From Neiella marina (GTDB lineage Bacteria > Pseudomonadota > Gammaproteobacteria > Enterobacterales > Neiellaceae): 64,000 bases of DNA. Both the position numbers and the translations under genes were made by a program. Location: positions 248,001-312,000 of the forward strand of contig NZ_NGNS01000001.1 in the NCBI RefSeq assembly GCF_002165625.1, given 5' to 3'. The notes below the pieces were generated by a model. It worked only from the letters and a program-made list of their open reading frames with translations, made no database searches and had not been told where the DNA came from. This document shows positions 37,201-46,009 of the stretch, one piece after another (the first letter of the stretch is position 1; every line of letters begins with the position of its first letter).

Positions 37201-38187
37201 AGGCACGCTAGTGGCATCATACGGATCACTGCCAGCGGCCAGCTCGGCATTGTTGCCATAACCGTCGCCGTCACTGTCGAGCCACTCCGTTGGATCGTTG
37301 ACAAAGGCATCGCCATTGTCGCCGTAGCCATCACCATCAGAATCGGCCCATTCGGTCGGATCATTCGGGAACAAATCTTCGCTATCGACAACACCGTCAC
37401 CATCGCTGTCGAGCGGCTGTTGATTCAGCCCAGAAATAACGGCTTCAGTGATAAAGATGTAACCCCACTGGCTGCGGGCATCAACGCCCAAGGTATGGCT
37501 GCCGGCACTTAGATTTAGGGTAATGATGTGGCTTTCTTCGTGGTCATGGGTACCTGACGTAACCGCTTCGACCTGATCATCGACAAAGAAATTATTGATC
37601 TTTGAACCGTATGGCGAGCGGTATTTGATGACGACCTGATACTCGCCACTGACAGGGACGTTCACTTGCCATTGAGCCAAGCCTTTGGCGAGATTAATTT
37701 CATCATTAGTCAATGAAGCTCCGTCACTGAGTTGAGCTTCAACCGCTGGCAGTATGATGTCACCAGTTGGATCCGGATCGGGCTCGATTGGCGGTTCAAT
37801 TGGCGGCTCGGCTGGCGGATTGTTTGGTTCACCATCGGTAGGTGAAACCTGAACCGTCAATGGCGTACTGCTGCCATCGCTGAAATAGACTTGGTACTGG
37901 TACTGACCCGGACTCAGTGATTCGAGAAAATCGGATCTGATGTACAGGGTATTATTTGCGTTGTAGTAATCACTCACCTCGCTTAAATACCAAAATCCGG
38001 CCCCAGGGTCTGGCAGCAGTGAAACGCTCGCATCTTGGTTGCTCTGCAATTGGTAGGTGATTTGTTGTGGCGATATTTCACCTGCTAGCAGTTGGGCTGA
38101 AGCACATATAGCGGGAACTGCCAGTGCAGCAGCCACTATTTTCAGTTTAGGTTTGGTACCGTTCCGGGCACCTCGTGTAATGGCCAT
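34252..38187 (-). CDS. Secreted double-headed endo-beta-1,4-mannanase (GH5_8-like and GH5_7-like domains, CBM35-like modules)
   Basis: The protein has 1311 residues from the ATG at 38185-38187, after AGAGGTTTTAC. In order it has a signal peptide (about 12-36), an X2/Ig-like module (40-115), a Pro-rich linker (120-140), a CBM35-like module (145-255), thrombospondin-3-type Ca-binding Asp repeats (259-325, DSDGDGxxD pattern three times), a first GH5 domain (335-635; acid/base Glu471 in NIANEWG, nucleophile Glu562 in IIGEFGR), a Gly-Gly-Gly-Glu-Thr linker (645-685), a second CBM35-like module (688-810), an Ig-like module (811-890), and a second GH5 domain (895-1311; Glu1070 in WELANEP, Glu1167 in YLGEFSW). 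Domain one resembles bacterial GH5_8 mannanases and domain two resembles GH5_7, so both probably cut mannan. A LacI-type operator lies upstream. Confidence 0.9.
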   Translation of the reverse strand: MAITRGARNGTKPKLKIVAAALAVPAICASAQLLAGEISPQQITYQLQSNQDASVSLLPDPGAGFWYLSEVSDYYNANNTLYIRSDFLESLSPGQYQYQVYFSDGSSTPLTVQVSPTDGEPNNPPAEPPIEPPIEPDPDPTGDIILPAVEAQLSDGASLTNDEINLAKGLAQWQVNVPVSGEYQVVIKYRSPYGSKINNFFVDDQVEAVTSGTHDHEESHIITLNLSAGSHTLGVDARSQWGYIFITEAVISGLNQQPLDSDGDGVVDSEDLFPNDPTEWADSDGDGYGDNGDAFVNDPTEWLDSDGDGYGNNAELAAGSDPYDATSVPQAITAETIYVDGDDIYLADGSRFIMRGVNLQYGDDPDTKFPSIAMIAETGANVVRLQLRDDTTAAQLRAALDEIIAHDMIAMPMFWEDSNNYYMITGGSDPKAIYDGDASNRDAVSKWLEIWGDVVRDDKYKPYLMINIANEWGQNASVWRDTYITAVQKLREGGIDVPLVIDAGDWGHNPYYFDGAADVLAADSLGNTIFSVHGYYEWSTTGEVDSRINYLLGLELPVIIGEFGRNNHYAGGKTTDHFRIMEQAQSNDLGWVAWSWRGNGSGQEMLDMSWSYTAYELTQHGQDIVNSTYGIQNTVIAIDPEYFAEGGTGGGETGGGGETGGGGETGGGGETGGGGETGGGGSEVGTEVTELAIADAANSSVTSQPVTIEADYIQIENSAAGSAAGWDFSVTEPGQYRVSLMVTNPTSDNRVNQAFLNGVKKEFTSPANGSHVVTLDSYLEVGNHSAGIRVENTNTHWGYVHLTGAEVAYLGNLAITSPAAGAELPSGQAIRIDYELGGSGAISYQVNGGDKVSYSGTSPLLINVAEDGFYRVNLSIDGTSIIDSVGVFVGEKQTGSFVQTNGSQFTLDGQPWYFNGTNQFYLMYKPEAMAEDVFKRAEALGLNTIRTWMFCNDEGTHDGVCINQQSGDSFILSKSAAERTAAEQAIIDRSFELFDNYVALAAQYNMKLVLSLADEWDYFGRIADYGNYSDLTGRAQFKAFISNLLNHTNEITGLKYNEDATIMMWELANEPRIASGFTDWVDDIASHIRSEAPQQLISIGMESSFDFNGSGDSYAALKALNDHPDIDAISAHLYPTWWNMTDQQTLDNISQLADLARDLNKPAYLGEFSWPANVKRPDNAPEGAAYVTATIADGLAKRTQVFADWYALAWQNRDAIGGMLSWQLSGLEWGNGLEGDCQWCSGPYGEYSGGWSANNDGFQFYCTIDDSELAITGLGAPGLNVEGNTINLELHQPVCDIIKGYSSQYQSLIGQ
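36142..36252 (-). repeat. In-frame tandem repeats encoding the GGGET linker of the mannanase
   Basis: About six copies of a 15-bp unit encode Gly-Gly-Gly-Glu-Thr-type pentapeptides between the first GH5 domain and the second CBM35-like module. Copies differ at wobble positions, so the run is not a fresh duplication but can still vary in length between strains. Confidence 0.85.
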
Positions 38188-38663
38188 GTAAAACCTCTGT
38201 TGATACACATTTTTGTTGTTATTGATGCACCTTTTATTGGTGCTACCGATCAACTACCAGATACAATCTGTAACCGGTTACATTTCTGGTTAGAATTACC
38301 TTGGCTCTCGAACCAAAGGCCCCCCCTATATGCGTGAGCCAACGAAAAATGTAAAACAAAAGTAAAAATACACTGGTTAATTTGTGATCAGCTTTGAGTT
38401 ATTTCACTGTTTCATCAAGATGATCATTGTTACAAAATATCGGCTTTCATCATCGCTGTTAAGATTGAAAAAAGCATATATATTTCATTATGTTGCAATT
38501 ACCAAGAGAGATTTGGATACGGTAAGAGTGAGCAGGATATGGTGGACAAACGGCGGTTAAGAAATGCCATGACTAATACAGCAATGGTCATGAACCAACC
38601 GCTTGGATTTGGCGTTGACGACAGCAAGCACGCTCCATGCTTGCTGTATGGCGATAGCTATCG
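38188..38663. other. 476-bp intergenic region between ilvA and the mannanase, with a long hairpin
   Basis: It contains the mannanase promoter region with the operator at 38269-38282, a C-rich tract near 38321, an AT-rich stretch, and a perfect inverted repeat ACAGCAAGCA - CGCTCCA - TGCTTGCTGT (38621-38647), 17 nt after the ilvA stop. This hairpin has no T-run and may protect or end the ilv transcript. No gene was recognised. Confidence 0.55.
38269..38282. promoter_or_regulatory. LacI-family operator upstream of the mannanase gene
   Basis: TGTAACCGGTTACA is a perfect 14-bp palindrome with the central CG typical of LacI/GalR-family operators. Its centre lies 88 nt upstream of the mannanase ATG. 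A near-identical site precedes the acetylesterase at 48522-48535. Confidence 0.7.
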
Positions 38664-40217
38664 TTACTTTAGAAAAGCTTGATAAGCTGGGTTATTGGTC
38701 TCATCGTGCCATTCATAACCGACCTGCTCTAAGAACTGGTGGAATGACGCCTCATCGGCATCCGGCACTTCAAAGCCAGCAAACACTCGGCCATAAGCCG
38801 CACCATGATTACGGTAGTGGAATAGAGTGATATTCCACTGTTCTCCAAGCGTATTGAGGAACTTAAGCAACGCGCCTGGGTGCTCTGGGAATTCAAAACC
38901 CAGCAACTTTTCTGGCACATTGCGGTGTGGATGACCACCAACCATATAACGAATATGCAGCTTGGCAAGCTCGTTGTTGGTCAAATCAATGGTGTTGTAA
39001 CCTTGCTGCTGAAGATCATCGATAAGTGCCAAGCGTGCCGCTTCATCTTCGACCTTGACTCCGACAAAGATATTGGCGCTCTGATTGTCAGCAAAGCGGT
39101 AGTTGAATTCGGTAATACCACGACCTGATAGCGCTTCACAGAATTGACGGAAACTGCCTTTGCGCTCAGGAATGGTAACGGCCAACACCGCTTCTTTACC
39201 TTCGCCCAACTCGGTGCGCTCGGAGACGTAACGCAAGGTATGGAAGTTTAGGTTGGCACCACTCAAAATTGCTGCCAATTGTTGATCGGCTAACTCATGT
39301 TGCTGAGCGTACTTTTTCAACCCCGCCAACGACAGCGCACCGGCAGGCTCGGCGATGGCACGCATGTCGTCAAACACGTCTTTAATTGCCGCACAGATCT
39401 CATCGGTTGACACGGTGATGACATCATCCAAATGCTGATAGCAAACTCGGAAAGTTTCCGCGCCAATCCGTTTCACCGCCACCCCATCGGCGAACAAACC
39501 GACGCTATCCAAATCTGACGGCTGACCATGTTTCCACGCCTCAGCTAAACAAGCTGAATCTTCGGCTTCAACGCCAATCAACTTAATATCAGGGCGCAAC
39601 TGCTTGAGATAAACCGCTACTCCAGCAGCTAAACCACCACCGCCAACCGGTAGGAACACGACATTCAGCTGTTGCGATTGTTGCAGCATTTCCATGCCGC
39701 AAGTGCCTTGACCGGCAATGACATCACAGTCATCGAATGGCGGAATCAGCGTCATGCCTTCTTCCACCGACAAGCGACGCGATTCGGCACTAGCAGCATC
39801 GAAGTTGTCGCCAAACTGAACCACGTTACCCCCCAAACGACGCACCGAATCCACCTTAATATCAGGCGTGGTGGTTGGCATCACGATAGTCGCTTTAATG
39901 CCCAGCTTGGCCGCTGACATGGCAACGCCTTGAGCATGGTTGCCAGCCGATGCAGCTACAACGCCACGGGCCTTTTGCTCGTCGCTTAGACCCAACAATT
40001 TGTTGTAGGCACCGCGCAGCTTGAAGGAGTGGACAGGTTGTAAATCTTCACGTTTAAGCAACACTTCACAACCCAACCGAGCCGAGAGTTTTTTCATGTG
40101 CTGCAACGGTGTCACTTCAGCTAAGTCATAAATCGGCGCCAGCAAAATCTTCCGCAGGTACTCTGCGTCCGTAGGTTGCTGAAGCTGTAAATCGACGACT
40201 TTTTGCTGTTGGGACAT
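38664..40217 (-). CDS. ilvA: IlvA, biosynthetic threonine deaminase
   Basis: The protein has 517 residues (E. coli IlvA has 514). The N-terminal PLP domain has SFKLRGAYNK with the PLP-binding Lys66, SAGNHAQGVA (phosphate-binding loop) and PVGGGGLAAG. The C-terminal part holds two ACT-like regulatory repeats (KEAVLAVTIPERKGSFRQF and EKLLGFEFPEHPGALLKF), which mark the isoleucine-inhibited biosynthetic enzyme. It converts threonine to 2-oxobutyrate, the first step to isoleucine. It is the last gene of ilvGMEDA but lies 342 nt after ilvD, so it may also have its own promoter. Confidence 0.96.
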   Translation of the reverse strand: MSQQQKVVDLQLQQPTDAEYLRKILLAPIYDLAEVTPLQHMKKLSARLGCEVLLKREDLQPVHSFKLRGAYNKLLGLSDEQKARGVVAASAGNHAQGVAMSAAKLGIKATIVMPTTTPDIKVDSVRRLGGNVVQFGDNFDAASAESRRLSVEEGMTLIPPFDDCDVIAGQGTCGMEMLQQSQQLNVVFLPVGGGGLAAGVAVYLKQLRPDIKLIGVEAEDSACLAEAWKHGQPSDLDSVGLFADGVAVKRIGAETFRVCYQHLDDVITVSTDEICAAIKDVFDDMRAIAEPAGALSLAGLKKYAQQHELADQQLAAILSGANLNFHTLRYVSERTELGEGKEAVLAVTIPERKGSFRQFCEALSGRGITEFNYRFADNQSANIFVGVKVEDEAARLALIDDLQQQGYNTIDLTNNELAKLHIRYMVGGHPHRNVPEKLLGFEFPEHPGALLKFLNTLGEQWNITLFHYRNHGAAYGRVFAGFEVPDADEASFHQFLEQVGYEWHDETNNPAYQAFLK

Positions 40218-40559
40218 GATGATTCTCTCGTTTGCTATGACTGCTATTTTTTTACTGTTCAGTGTTGCTGTTAGTTGTTTCTATATCGTGTTGCGACTGA
40301 TTTATTCAGTCACAACGCCTACCATTCGCGGCCTTTTTGCTCCAACAGCCGATTCCCTTCTGCCGCTTCAACGATCCAGCGGCTCTAATACCCTAAATAA
40401 TTGGGATTGCTGCTAGGCGGCCAACGCCCTCCGGCATCCTCAAAGCAATTGGAAATATATCGAGGCGATAAGGCAACTAAGCCCCACGAGCGTAGATAAC
40501 TACGTGACTGGGGTTAGTTGCCGCCATCAACGACGAGATATTTTCAAGGGCGCAGAGGA
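40218..40559. other. 342-bp gap between ilvD and ilvA with a large stem-loop
   Basis: It holds a long imperfect inverted repeat at 40472-40522: outer arms GGCAACTAAGCCCCA / TGGGGTTAGTTGCC (one extra base) enclosing a smaller stem CGTAG-ATAA-CTACG. There is no clear T-run, so it looks like a processing or pausing element more than a simple terminator. The rest shows a GGCGG-type stretch near 40417 but no open frame. Confidence 0.55.
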
Positions 40560-42404
40560 TTACAGTTTGCTAGTGTCGCGAACTGCACCCTTATCCGCAC
40601 TTGTTGCCAGCATTGCATAAGCTTTCAATGCATTGCTAACCACACGTTCACGATTGACTGGCTGCCATGGCTTGTCGCGCGCTTCCATCGCCGCTTTACG
40701 GGCTGCTAGCTCTTCTTCCGAAACATTCAACTCGATGGTCCGGCTTGGGATATCAATGGCAATCTCATCACCGGTTTCCACTAAGCCAATAATGCCGCCT
40801 GAAGCAGCTTCTGGGCTTACATGACCAATCGACAAACCAGACGTACCGCCAGAGAAACGACCATCGGTCAGCAGGGCACACTTCTTACCTAAGCCCATCG
40901 ACTTGAGGTAGCTGGTTGGATACAACATTTCTTGCATCCCTGGGCCACCTTTCGGGCCTTCGTAGCGAATGACAACAACTTCGCCCGCTTGCACTTCGCC
41001 ACCCAAAATGCCCGCTACGGCATCATCTTGTGATTCATAAACACGGGCAGGGCCTTTGTGAAGAAGGTTTTCTTCTTCGACACCGGCAGTTTTGACGATA
41101 CAGCCGTTCTCAGCGATGTTGCCTGACAATACTGCCAAACCACCTTCTTCAGAGAAGGCATTTTCAAACGAGCGGATACAACCTTCGGCACGATCATCAT
41201 CCAAAGTATCCCAACGACAATCTTGCGAGAATGCCTTGGTGGTGCGAATACCTGCAGGACCTGCGCGATACATGGTTTTGACGTCTTCGTTTTCAGTCAC
41301 CATGATGTCGTATTCGGTCAATGTTTGGATCATGGTCTGACCCAGCACATTCTTGACCTCGGTATTGAGCAAACGAGCACGTGCTAACTCACCCAAAATA
41401 CCAATCACGCCACCAGCGCGGTGGACGTCTTCCATGTGATATTTATTGGTTGATGGCGCCACTTTACACAGCTGTGGCACTTTGCGACTCATGGCATCAA
41501 TATCATCCATGGTGTAGTCAACGCCTGCTTCTTGCGCGGCTGCCAACAAGTGCAACACCGTGTTGCTTGAGCCACCCATGGCGATATCCAGCGCAACCGC
41601 ATTTTCAAAGGCTTCACGACAAGCGATCGCTCGTGGCAAGACGCTATCATCATCTTCAAAGTAATAACGCTTAGCTAAGCCAACAATGCGCTCACCGGCC
41701 TTTAAGAACAGTTGTTCGCGATCAGCGTGCGTTGCCAGCAAGGAGCCATTTCCCGGCTGCGACAAGCCCAGCGCTTCGGTCAAACAGTTCATCGAGTTGG
41801 CGGTAAACATACCTGAGCACGAGCCACAAGTCGGGCAGGCGGAACGCTCGACTTGCTCAGTTTGTTCGTCAGAGATATTTGGATCGGCAGCTTGAACCAT
41901 GGCATCCACCAGATCCAGCTTGATGATTTGATCGGAAAGCTTGGTTTTACCGGCCTCCATTGGACCACCAGAAACGAAGATCACAGGGATGTTCAAGCGC
42001 ATTGCGGCCATCAGCATACCTGGGGTGATCTTGTCACAGTTGGAGATACACACCATGGCATCGGCACAGTGGGCATTCACCATGTATTCAACCGAGTCGG
42101 CGATTAGCTCGCGCGAAGGCAGTGAATACAACATGCCACCGTGGCCCATAGCGATACCATCATCGACCGCAATGGTGTTGAATTCTTTAGCAACGCCACC
42201 CGCTTGTTCAATCGCACCGGCGACCAATTGACCCAAGTCTTTTAGGTGCACATGACCTGGTACAAACTGAGTGAATGAGTTCACTACCGCAATAATGGGT
42301 TTGCCAAAATCTTCTTCTTTGGTGCCTGTTGCACGCCACAAGGCGCGCGCGCCGGCCATGTTACGGCCTTCGGTTGTTGTTGCTGAACGCAATGGTCTAG
42401 GCAT
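40560..42404 (-). CDS. ilvD: IlvD, dihydroxy-acid dehydratase
   Basis: The protein has 614 residues, the expected length. The iron-sulfur ligands are seen in [11 protein letters not shown] and [18 protein letters not shown], and the Mg-binding Lys/Glu region is in the segment that includes [13 protein letters not shown]. It converts dihydroxy acids to 2-oxoacids in isoleucine and valine synthesis. The ATG follows GGAGGACGT, a strong ribosome site. An intercistronic hairpin lies just upstream (42437-42460). Confidence 0.97.
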   Translation of the reverse strand: MPRPLRSATTTEGRNMAGARALWRATGTKEEDFGKPIIAVVNSFTQFVPGHVHLKDLGQLVAGAIEQAGGVAKEFNTIAVDDGIAMGHGGMLYSLPSRELIADSVEYMVNAHCADAMVCISNCDKITPGMLMAAMRLNIPVIFVSGGPMEAGKTKLSDQIIKLDLVDAMVQAADPNISDEQTEQVERSACPTCGSCSGMFTANSMNCLTEALGLSQPGNGSLLATHADREQLFLKAGERIVGLAKRYYFEDDDSVLPRAIACREAFENAVALDIAMGGSSNTVLHLLAAAQEAGVDYTMDDIDAMSRKVPQLCKVAPSTNKYHMEDVHRAGGVIGILGELARARLLNTEVKNVLGQTMIQTLTEYDIMVTENEDVKTMYRAGPAGIRTTKAFSQDCRWDTLDDDRAEGCIRSFENAFSEEGGLAVLSGNIAENGCIVKTAGVEEENLLHKGPARVYESQDDAVAGILGGEVQAGEVVVIRYEGPKGGPGMQEMLYPTSYLKSMGLGKKCALLTDGRFSGGTSGLSIGHVSPEAASGGIIGLVETGDEIAIDIPSRTIELNVSEEELAARKAAMEARDKPWQPVNRERVVSNALKAYAMLATSADKGAVRDTSKL

Positions 42405-42436
42405 ACGTCCTCCAAATCTCGTCTAATTCTGAACAG

Positions 42437-42460
42437 CAGACCCGGCCTTAGCCGGGTCTG
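42437..42460 (-). other. Intercistronic hairpin between ilvE and ilvD
   Basis: CAGACCCGGC - CTTA - GCCGGGTCTG has perfect 10-bp arms and a 4-nt loop. In the direction of ilv transcription no T-run follows (the T-run lies before it), so it should not end transcription; it more likely blocks 3' exonucleases and stabilises the upstream ilvGME message. Confidence 0.7.
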
Positions 42461-42477
42461 AAAAAAGTAGTAATGGA

Positions 42478-43404
42478 TTAGCTGTTGACGTAGTCCAACC
42501 AGCCCCATTTGTCTTCGGTTTCACCACTGAACAAGCCGAAGTACATTTTTTGGATTTTCTCAGTCACCGGGCCACGTTTGCCTTCGCCAACTTGGATGCC
42601 GTCAACCGAGCGGATTGGTACCACTTCAGCGGCGGTACCACACATGAAGATTTCATCCGCTAGATACAGTGCTTCGCGAGCAATGGACTCTTCGCGCACT
42701 TCGTAGCCCAGCTCTTTGGCCAAAATGGTCAAGGTGTCGCGCGTGATGCCCGGCAAGATGCCTGCCGTTGTTGGTGGCGTGTACAACACGTTGTTACGAA
42801 CAATGAAGATATTCTCGCCTGAACCTTCAGAGATCTGACCGTGAATATCCAACGCAATACCTTCGGCATAGCCATGGCGGCCAGCCTCGCCAGCAATCAG
42901 CTGTGAAGACAAGTAGTTACCGCCAGCTTTGGCGCCCGTTGGCATGGTGTTTGGTGCCAAGCGATTCCAGCTTGAGACACCAACATCAACGCCAGCTTCT
43001 AAGCTGCCTTCGCCCAAGTAGCTACCCCACTCGAACGCAGCAATAACGACGTCAGACTTAGCTTCTGGATTGGCACGCAAGCCCAAACCGATATCACCCA
43101 AGAAAGCAGCGGGGCGGATGTACGCATTTTTCAGATCATTGCGACGGATCAGCTCACGGGTCGATTCCATGATCTCGTCAGCGCTGAAATTGATGTTAAT
43201 GCGATAAATCTTGGCCGAATCGAACAAACGCTTGGTGTGGTCTGGGTGACGGAACACTGCCGGACCTTTCGGGGTGTTGTAAGCACGGACGCCCTCAAAA
43301 ACCGATGAGCCATAGTGGATAGCGTGACTCAACACGTGAACTTGGGCGTTTTCCCAAGGCATGATTTCACCGTTGAACCAGATAAATTCAGCTTTTGCAG
43401 CCAT
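42478..43404 (-). CDS. ilvE: IlvE, branched-chain amino acid aminotransferase
   Basis: The protein has 308 residues (E. coli IlvE has 309). The fold-IV aminotransferase pattern is clear: IWFNGEIMPWENAQVHVLSHAIHYGSSVFEG near the start, the PLP Lys in GAKAGGNY, EGSGENIFIV, and GILPGITRDTL. It makes isoleucine, valine and leucine from their 2-oxoacids. The ATG at 43402-43404 is 8 nt after AGGAAG; a TTG two codons upstream is too close to that site to be used. Confidence 0.96.
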   Translation of the reverse strand: MAAKAEFIWFNGEIMPWENAQVHVLSHAIHYGSSVFEGVRAYNTPKGPAVFRHPDHTKRLFDSAKIYRININFSADEIMESTRELIRRNDLKNAYIRPAAFLGDIGLGLRANPEAKSDVVIAAFEWGSYLGEGSLEAGVDVGVSSWNRLAPNTMPTGAKAGGNYLSSQLIAGEAGRHGYAEGIALDIHGQISEGSGENIFIVRNNVLYTPPTTAGILPGITRDTLTILAKELGYEVREESIAREALYLADEIFMCGTAAEVVPIRSVDGIQVGEGKRGPVTEKIQKMYFGLFSGETEDKWGWLDYVNS

Positions 43405-43418
43405 GTTCAATACTTCCT

Positions 43419-43718
43419 TTAAGCACTAATACGTAGTGGATTCGTTTCAGCAGACGTGATTTCAACAGAAGAAACGTCCACCAGTTTAGAGAGTTGGTTT
43501 TGCAGCAGAACCACAGGCTTGTCGCTGGTAACTGTCACCGACAACGCAATGCGTTCGTCCTCCTGACTCGATTCGACGGCCATTCTACACAACCGATAGC
43601 CCCGATGGCGAATCACACGCAACAAACGCTCAACCGTCGCCGGCCGGTCTTGCGCTTCAATACTGATGGTGTGTTGTTGGCCAGTTTGGCTCGCCGTTGA
43701 TTGCGCTGATGTCATCAT
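43419..43718 (-). CDS. ilvM: IlvM, regulatory small subunit of acetohydroxyacid synthase II
   Basis: The protein has 99 residues. It carries one ACT domain ([34 protein letters not shown]), as in IlvM of E. coli. It joins IlvG to form active acetohydroxyacid synthase II. The ATG at 43716-43718 overlaps the ilvG stop (ATGATGA), which fits translational coupling at equal stoichiometry. The C-terminus is longer than E. coli IlvM by about 10 residues. Confidence 0.92.
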   Translation of the reverse strand: MMTSAQSTASQTGQQHTISIEAQDRPATVERLLRVIRHRGYRLCRMAVESSQEDERIALSVTVTSDKPVVLLQNQLSKLVDVSSVEITSAETNPLRISA

Positions 43719-45385
43719 TCTGCTGTCTCCATCATTTGTTGATTGGCAGCACCGGGAGGTACCAGTGGCCAAACATTTTCTTCGGCATCAATTCGCACGT
43801 GTAATAAGTAACTGCCCTTGCTATTGATGAGATCGGAAATTCCTTGCTCTAATTCGTCGTCGCGAGTAATAGTGCGGCCAGCAATGCCAAACGCACTGGC
43901 AAGGGTGACGAACTCGGGGTTATCGGACAAAATTGTTTCGCTAAAGCGACCATCGAAGAACAATTGCTGCCATTGGCGAACCATGCCCAGTCGCTCATTA
44001 TCAAGTAGTAGGATTTTGACTGGTAAACCGTAGCGGCGAATGGTACCCAGTTCCTGTACATTCATCATGAAAGAACCGTCACCAGTGACATTAACCACGG
44101 TGGCATTTGGTCTTGAATACTGGGCGCCAATTGCCGCAGGTAAACCAAAGCCCATGGTGCCTAAGCCACCAGAGCTCAGATGGTTATAAGGCTGTGAGAA
44201 GGACATGTGCTGCGCCACCCACATTTGGTGCTGACCAACATCGCACGCCACAACGGAGTCAGTTGGCAACTGATCAGATAACGACTTGAGTAATTTGGGC
44301 GCATAAATACTTTGACCAGGCTTGTCGTAGCGCCATTGATGCTGTTTTTTCTCCGCTAACGCTCGTTGCTGCCAAACCGACAAATCTTCGCCTGGCAGCG
44401 CTGCTAGCTTAGTGGCCAAGCGTTTGAGGCCATCGGTCAAATCACCCAGTAAACCGACATGAGCATGGCGGAGTTTACTAACCTCACAATGATCGATATC
44501 GAAATGGACCACACTTGCATTGGGCGCAAAGGTGTCGAGCTTGCCGGTCACCCGGTCATCAAAGCGAGCGCCAGCGACGATCAGCAAGTCGCTCTCTTGC
44601 ACCATTAAATTTGCCGCTTTGGTGCCGTGCATGCCTACCATACCTAGGTGGTAATCACGGCTATCTTCTAATGTGCCGATACCTTTTAAAGTGACAATAC
44701 TCGGAATGCCCGTTTGCTCGGCAAAGCGGCGCAATTCCGCAACAGCTTGCGGACCTGCCATACCAACGCCGCCACCGACGTACAAAATCGGTTGCTTGGC
44801 TTGACGGATTAGCTCGGCGGCTTGCTCTAGTGATTCGTTCTCGATCAACTCGGCAGGTTCAGCTTCTGCAGATGCTGGGCCACCCAGCAATGACGCCACT
44901 TGAATGTCTTTTGGGATATCAACCAATACTGGGCCTGGACGACCGCTTCTGGCCAGTACAAATGCTTCTTCAAGCGTCGCCTGCAGTTCGTTAGCGTCCT
45001 CAACCAAAAACGAGTGCTTGGTGACACTTAACGAAAGCCCTAATACGTCGACTTCCTGAAACGCATCGGTGCCGATCAACGGACTTGCCACCTGGCCAGT
45101 GATAGCCACTACCGGCACCGAATCGAGCATGGCATCAGCCAGACCAGTGATGAGATTGGTTGCTCCGGGACCCGATGTTGCCAAACAAACACCGACGTCA
45201 TTACAAGCTCGGGCAAATCCGACAGCAGCAAGCGCTGCGCCTTGTTCGTTACGACACAGGATATGGTCGACGTCACCACGATGAATGGCATCGTACACGG
45301 GCATGATGGCACCACCGGGATAACCGAAAATGGTTTTCACCCCAAGATTGGCCAGCGTTTGTACTACTAAATCTGCGCCTGTCAT
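43715..45385 (-). CDS. ilvG: IlvG, catalytic subunit of acetohydroxyacid synthase II
   Basis: The protein has 556 residues with an intact frame, unlike the frameshifted copy in E. coli K-12. It shows the TPP-enzyme order: [32 protein letters not shown], the activating Glu in [11 protein letters not shown], and the TPP motif [15 protein letters not shown] ... LLLDN. It condenses pyruvate with pyruvate or 2-oxobutyrate to start valine and isoleucine synthesis. The start at 45383-45385 follows CAAGGAAAC at 8 nt; a TTG one codon earlier is in frame but less likely. It is the first structural gene of the operon, after the attenuator. Confidence 0.96.
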   Translation of the reverse strand: MTGADLVVQTLANLGVKTIFGYPGGAIMPVYDAIHRGDVDHILCRNEQGAALAAVGFARACNDVGVCLATSGPGATNLITGLADAMLDSVPVVAITGQVASPLIGTDAFQEVDVLGLSLSVTKHSFLVEDANELQATLEEAFVLARSGRPGPVLVDIPKDIQVASLLGGPASAEAEPAELIENESLEQAAELIRQAKQPILYVGGGVGMAGPQAVAELRRFAEQTGIPSIVTLKGIGTLEDSRDYHLGMVGMHGTKAANLMVQESDLLIVAGARFDDRVTGKLDTFAPNASVVHFDIDHCEVSKLRHAHVGLLGDLTDGLKRLATKLAALPGEDLSVWQQRALAEKKQHQWRYDKPGQSIYAPKLLKSLSDQLPTDSVVACDVGQHQMWVAQHMSFSQPYNHLSSGGLGTMGFGLPAAIGAQYSRPNATVVNVTGDGSFMMNVQELGTIRRYGLPVKILLLDNERLGMVRQWQQLFFDGRFSETILSDNPEFVTLASAFGIAGRTITRDDELEQGISDLINSKGSYLLHVRIDAEENVWPLVPPGAANQQMMETAE

Positions 45386-45455
45386 CAAGTTGTTTCCTTG
45401 CTCGTTTTGTCCCGCACTTGCTTGTCGTTATGGAGCTGAAATTAGGCTGGAGATA

Positions 45456-45490
45456 AAGAAAAACCCCCGAGCCTTTCAGCGCGGGGGTTT
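45456..45490 (-). terminator. ilv attenuator terminator with competing antiterminator
   Basis: The leader RNA can form AACCCCCG - CGCTGAAAGGCT - CGGGGGTT followed by TTTTTC, a Rho-independent stop 70 nt before ilvG. The upstream leader segment GCGCGGGGG (45522-45530) is perfectly complementary to CCCCCGCGC (45479-45487), which includes the 5' arm of this terminator, so the two structures exclude each other. When ribosomes stall at the Val/Ile run of the leader peptide, the antiterminator can form and ilvG is transcribed. Confidence 0.88.
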
Positions 45491-45512
45491 GTTGTTCAGC
45501 TTGATTCGTAAG

Positions 45513-45593
45513 CTAACGAGTCCCCCGCGCGCTGGTAATCACCACCACGACAATGCGAATTAGCACTAGAGACATAAGGTTACGAGTCATCAT
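45513..45593 (-). CDS. ilvL: IlvL, attenuation leader peptide of the ilv operon
   Basis: The 26-codon frame starts at ATGATG (45588-45593) and ends TAG at 45513. The peptide begins MMTRNLMSLVLIRIV and continues with VVVITSARGTR. Thirteen of the 19 residues from Leu6 to Ser21 region are Leu, Val or Ile, with five in a row at 14-19, like E. coli IlvL. It lies directly before the attenuator and overlaps the antiterminator arm. The ribosome site (GAATTGA) is weak, and the second ATG could be used instead. Confidence 0.88.
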   Translation of the reverse strand: MMTRNLMSLVLIRIVVVVITSARGTR

Positions 45594-46009
45594 TCAATTC
45601 TGTTCGACGAAAATCTGCCATTAATTGCGCTGTTTTAGTCACCGTCAGCGAGTGTAACCAATGATTTACAGCAGCTCAGGTGGTTAATTCAAACACAGGC
45701 TTGCCTTTGGTGCAAATTTTTTGTTGTCAAAATTATTGTGACCGGCTTCGGCAGTTTGACGAATGAGAATTAGTTACCAAACTTGAAGGAGTTATCACGG
45801 TCATCGTACTTCACCACATCGCCATGTTATCCATTTGTTAATAAAGGCATTTTATTGTTAAAAGCGGATAAAGCATGACTTTGATCATGTTGCTAGCAAG
45901 TACATCGACTAGGGTTTGCACAATTATTGTTCATCTTTAACAAGTGCTGTTTAGCTGATAGCACCGCGGGATTTTGTCTCGGCCAACTATCGGGAGTGAA
46001 GGAGCAGAT
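45594..46009. other. 416-bp divergent region upstream of ilvL and the small membrane protein
   Basis: It contains the ilv promoter (direction -) and the promoter of the gene at 46010 (+). For ilv, a weak pair CTGACG ... ATTAAT with 17-nt spacing lies about 30-60 nt before the leader ATG. The middle is AT-rich (TTAATAAAGGC, TTATTGTTAAAAG) with no open frame. No operator palindrome was recognised. Confidence 0.4.

Noticed and set aside
42437-42460. The ilvE-ilvD hairpin as a terminator
   Set aside because: The T-run lies on the 5' side of the stem in the direction of ilv transcription, so it would not end transcription there.
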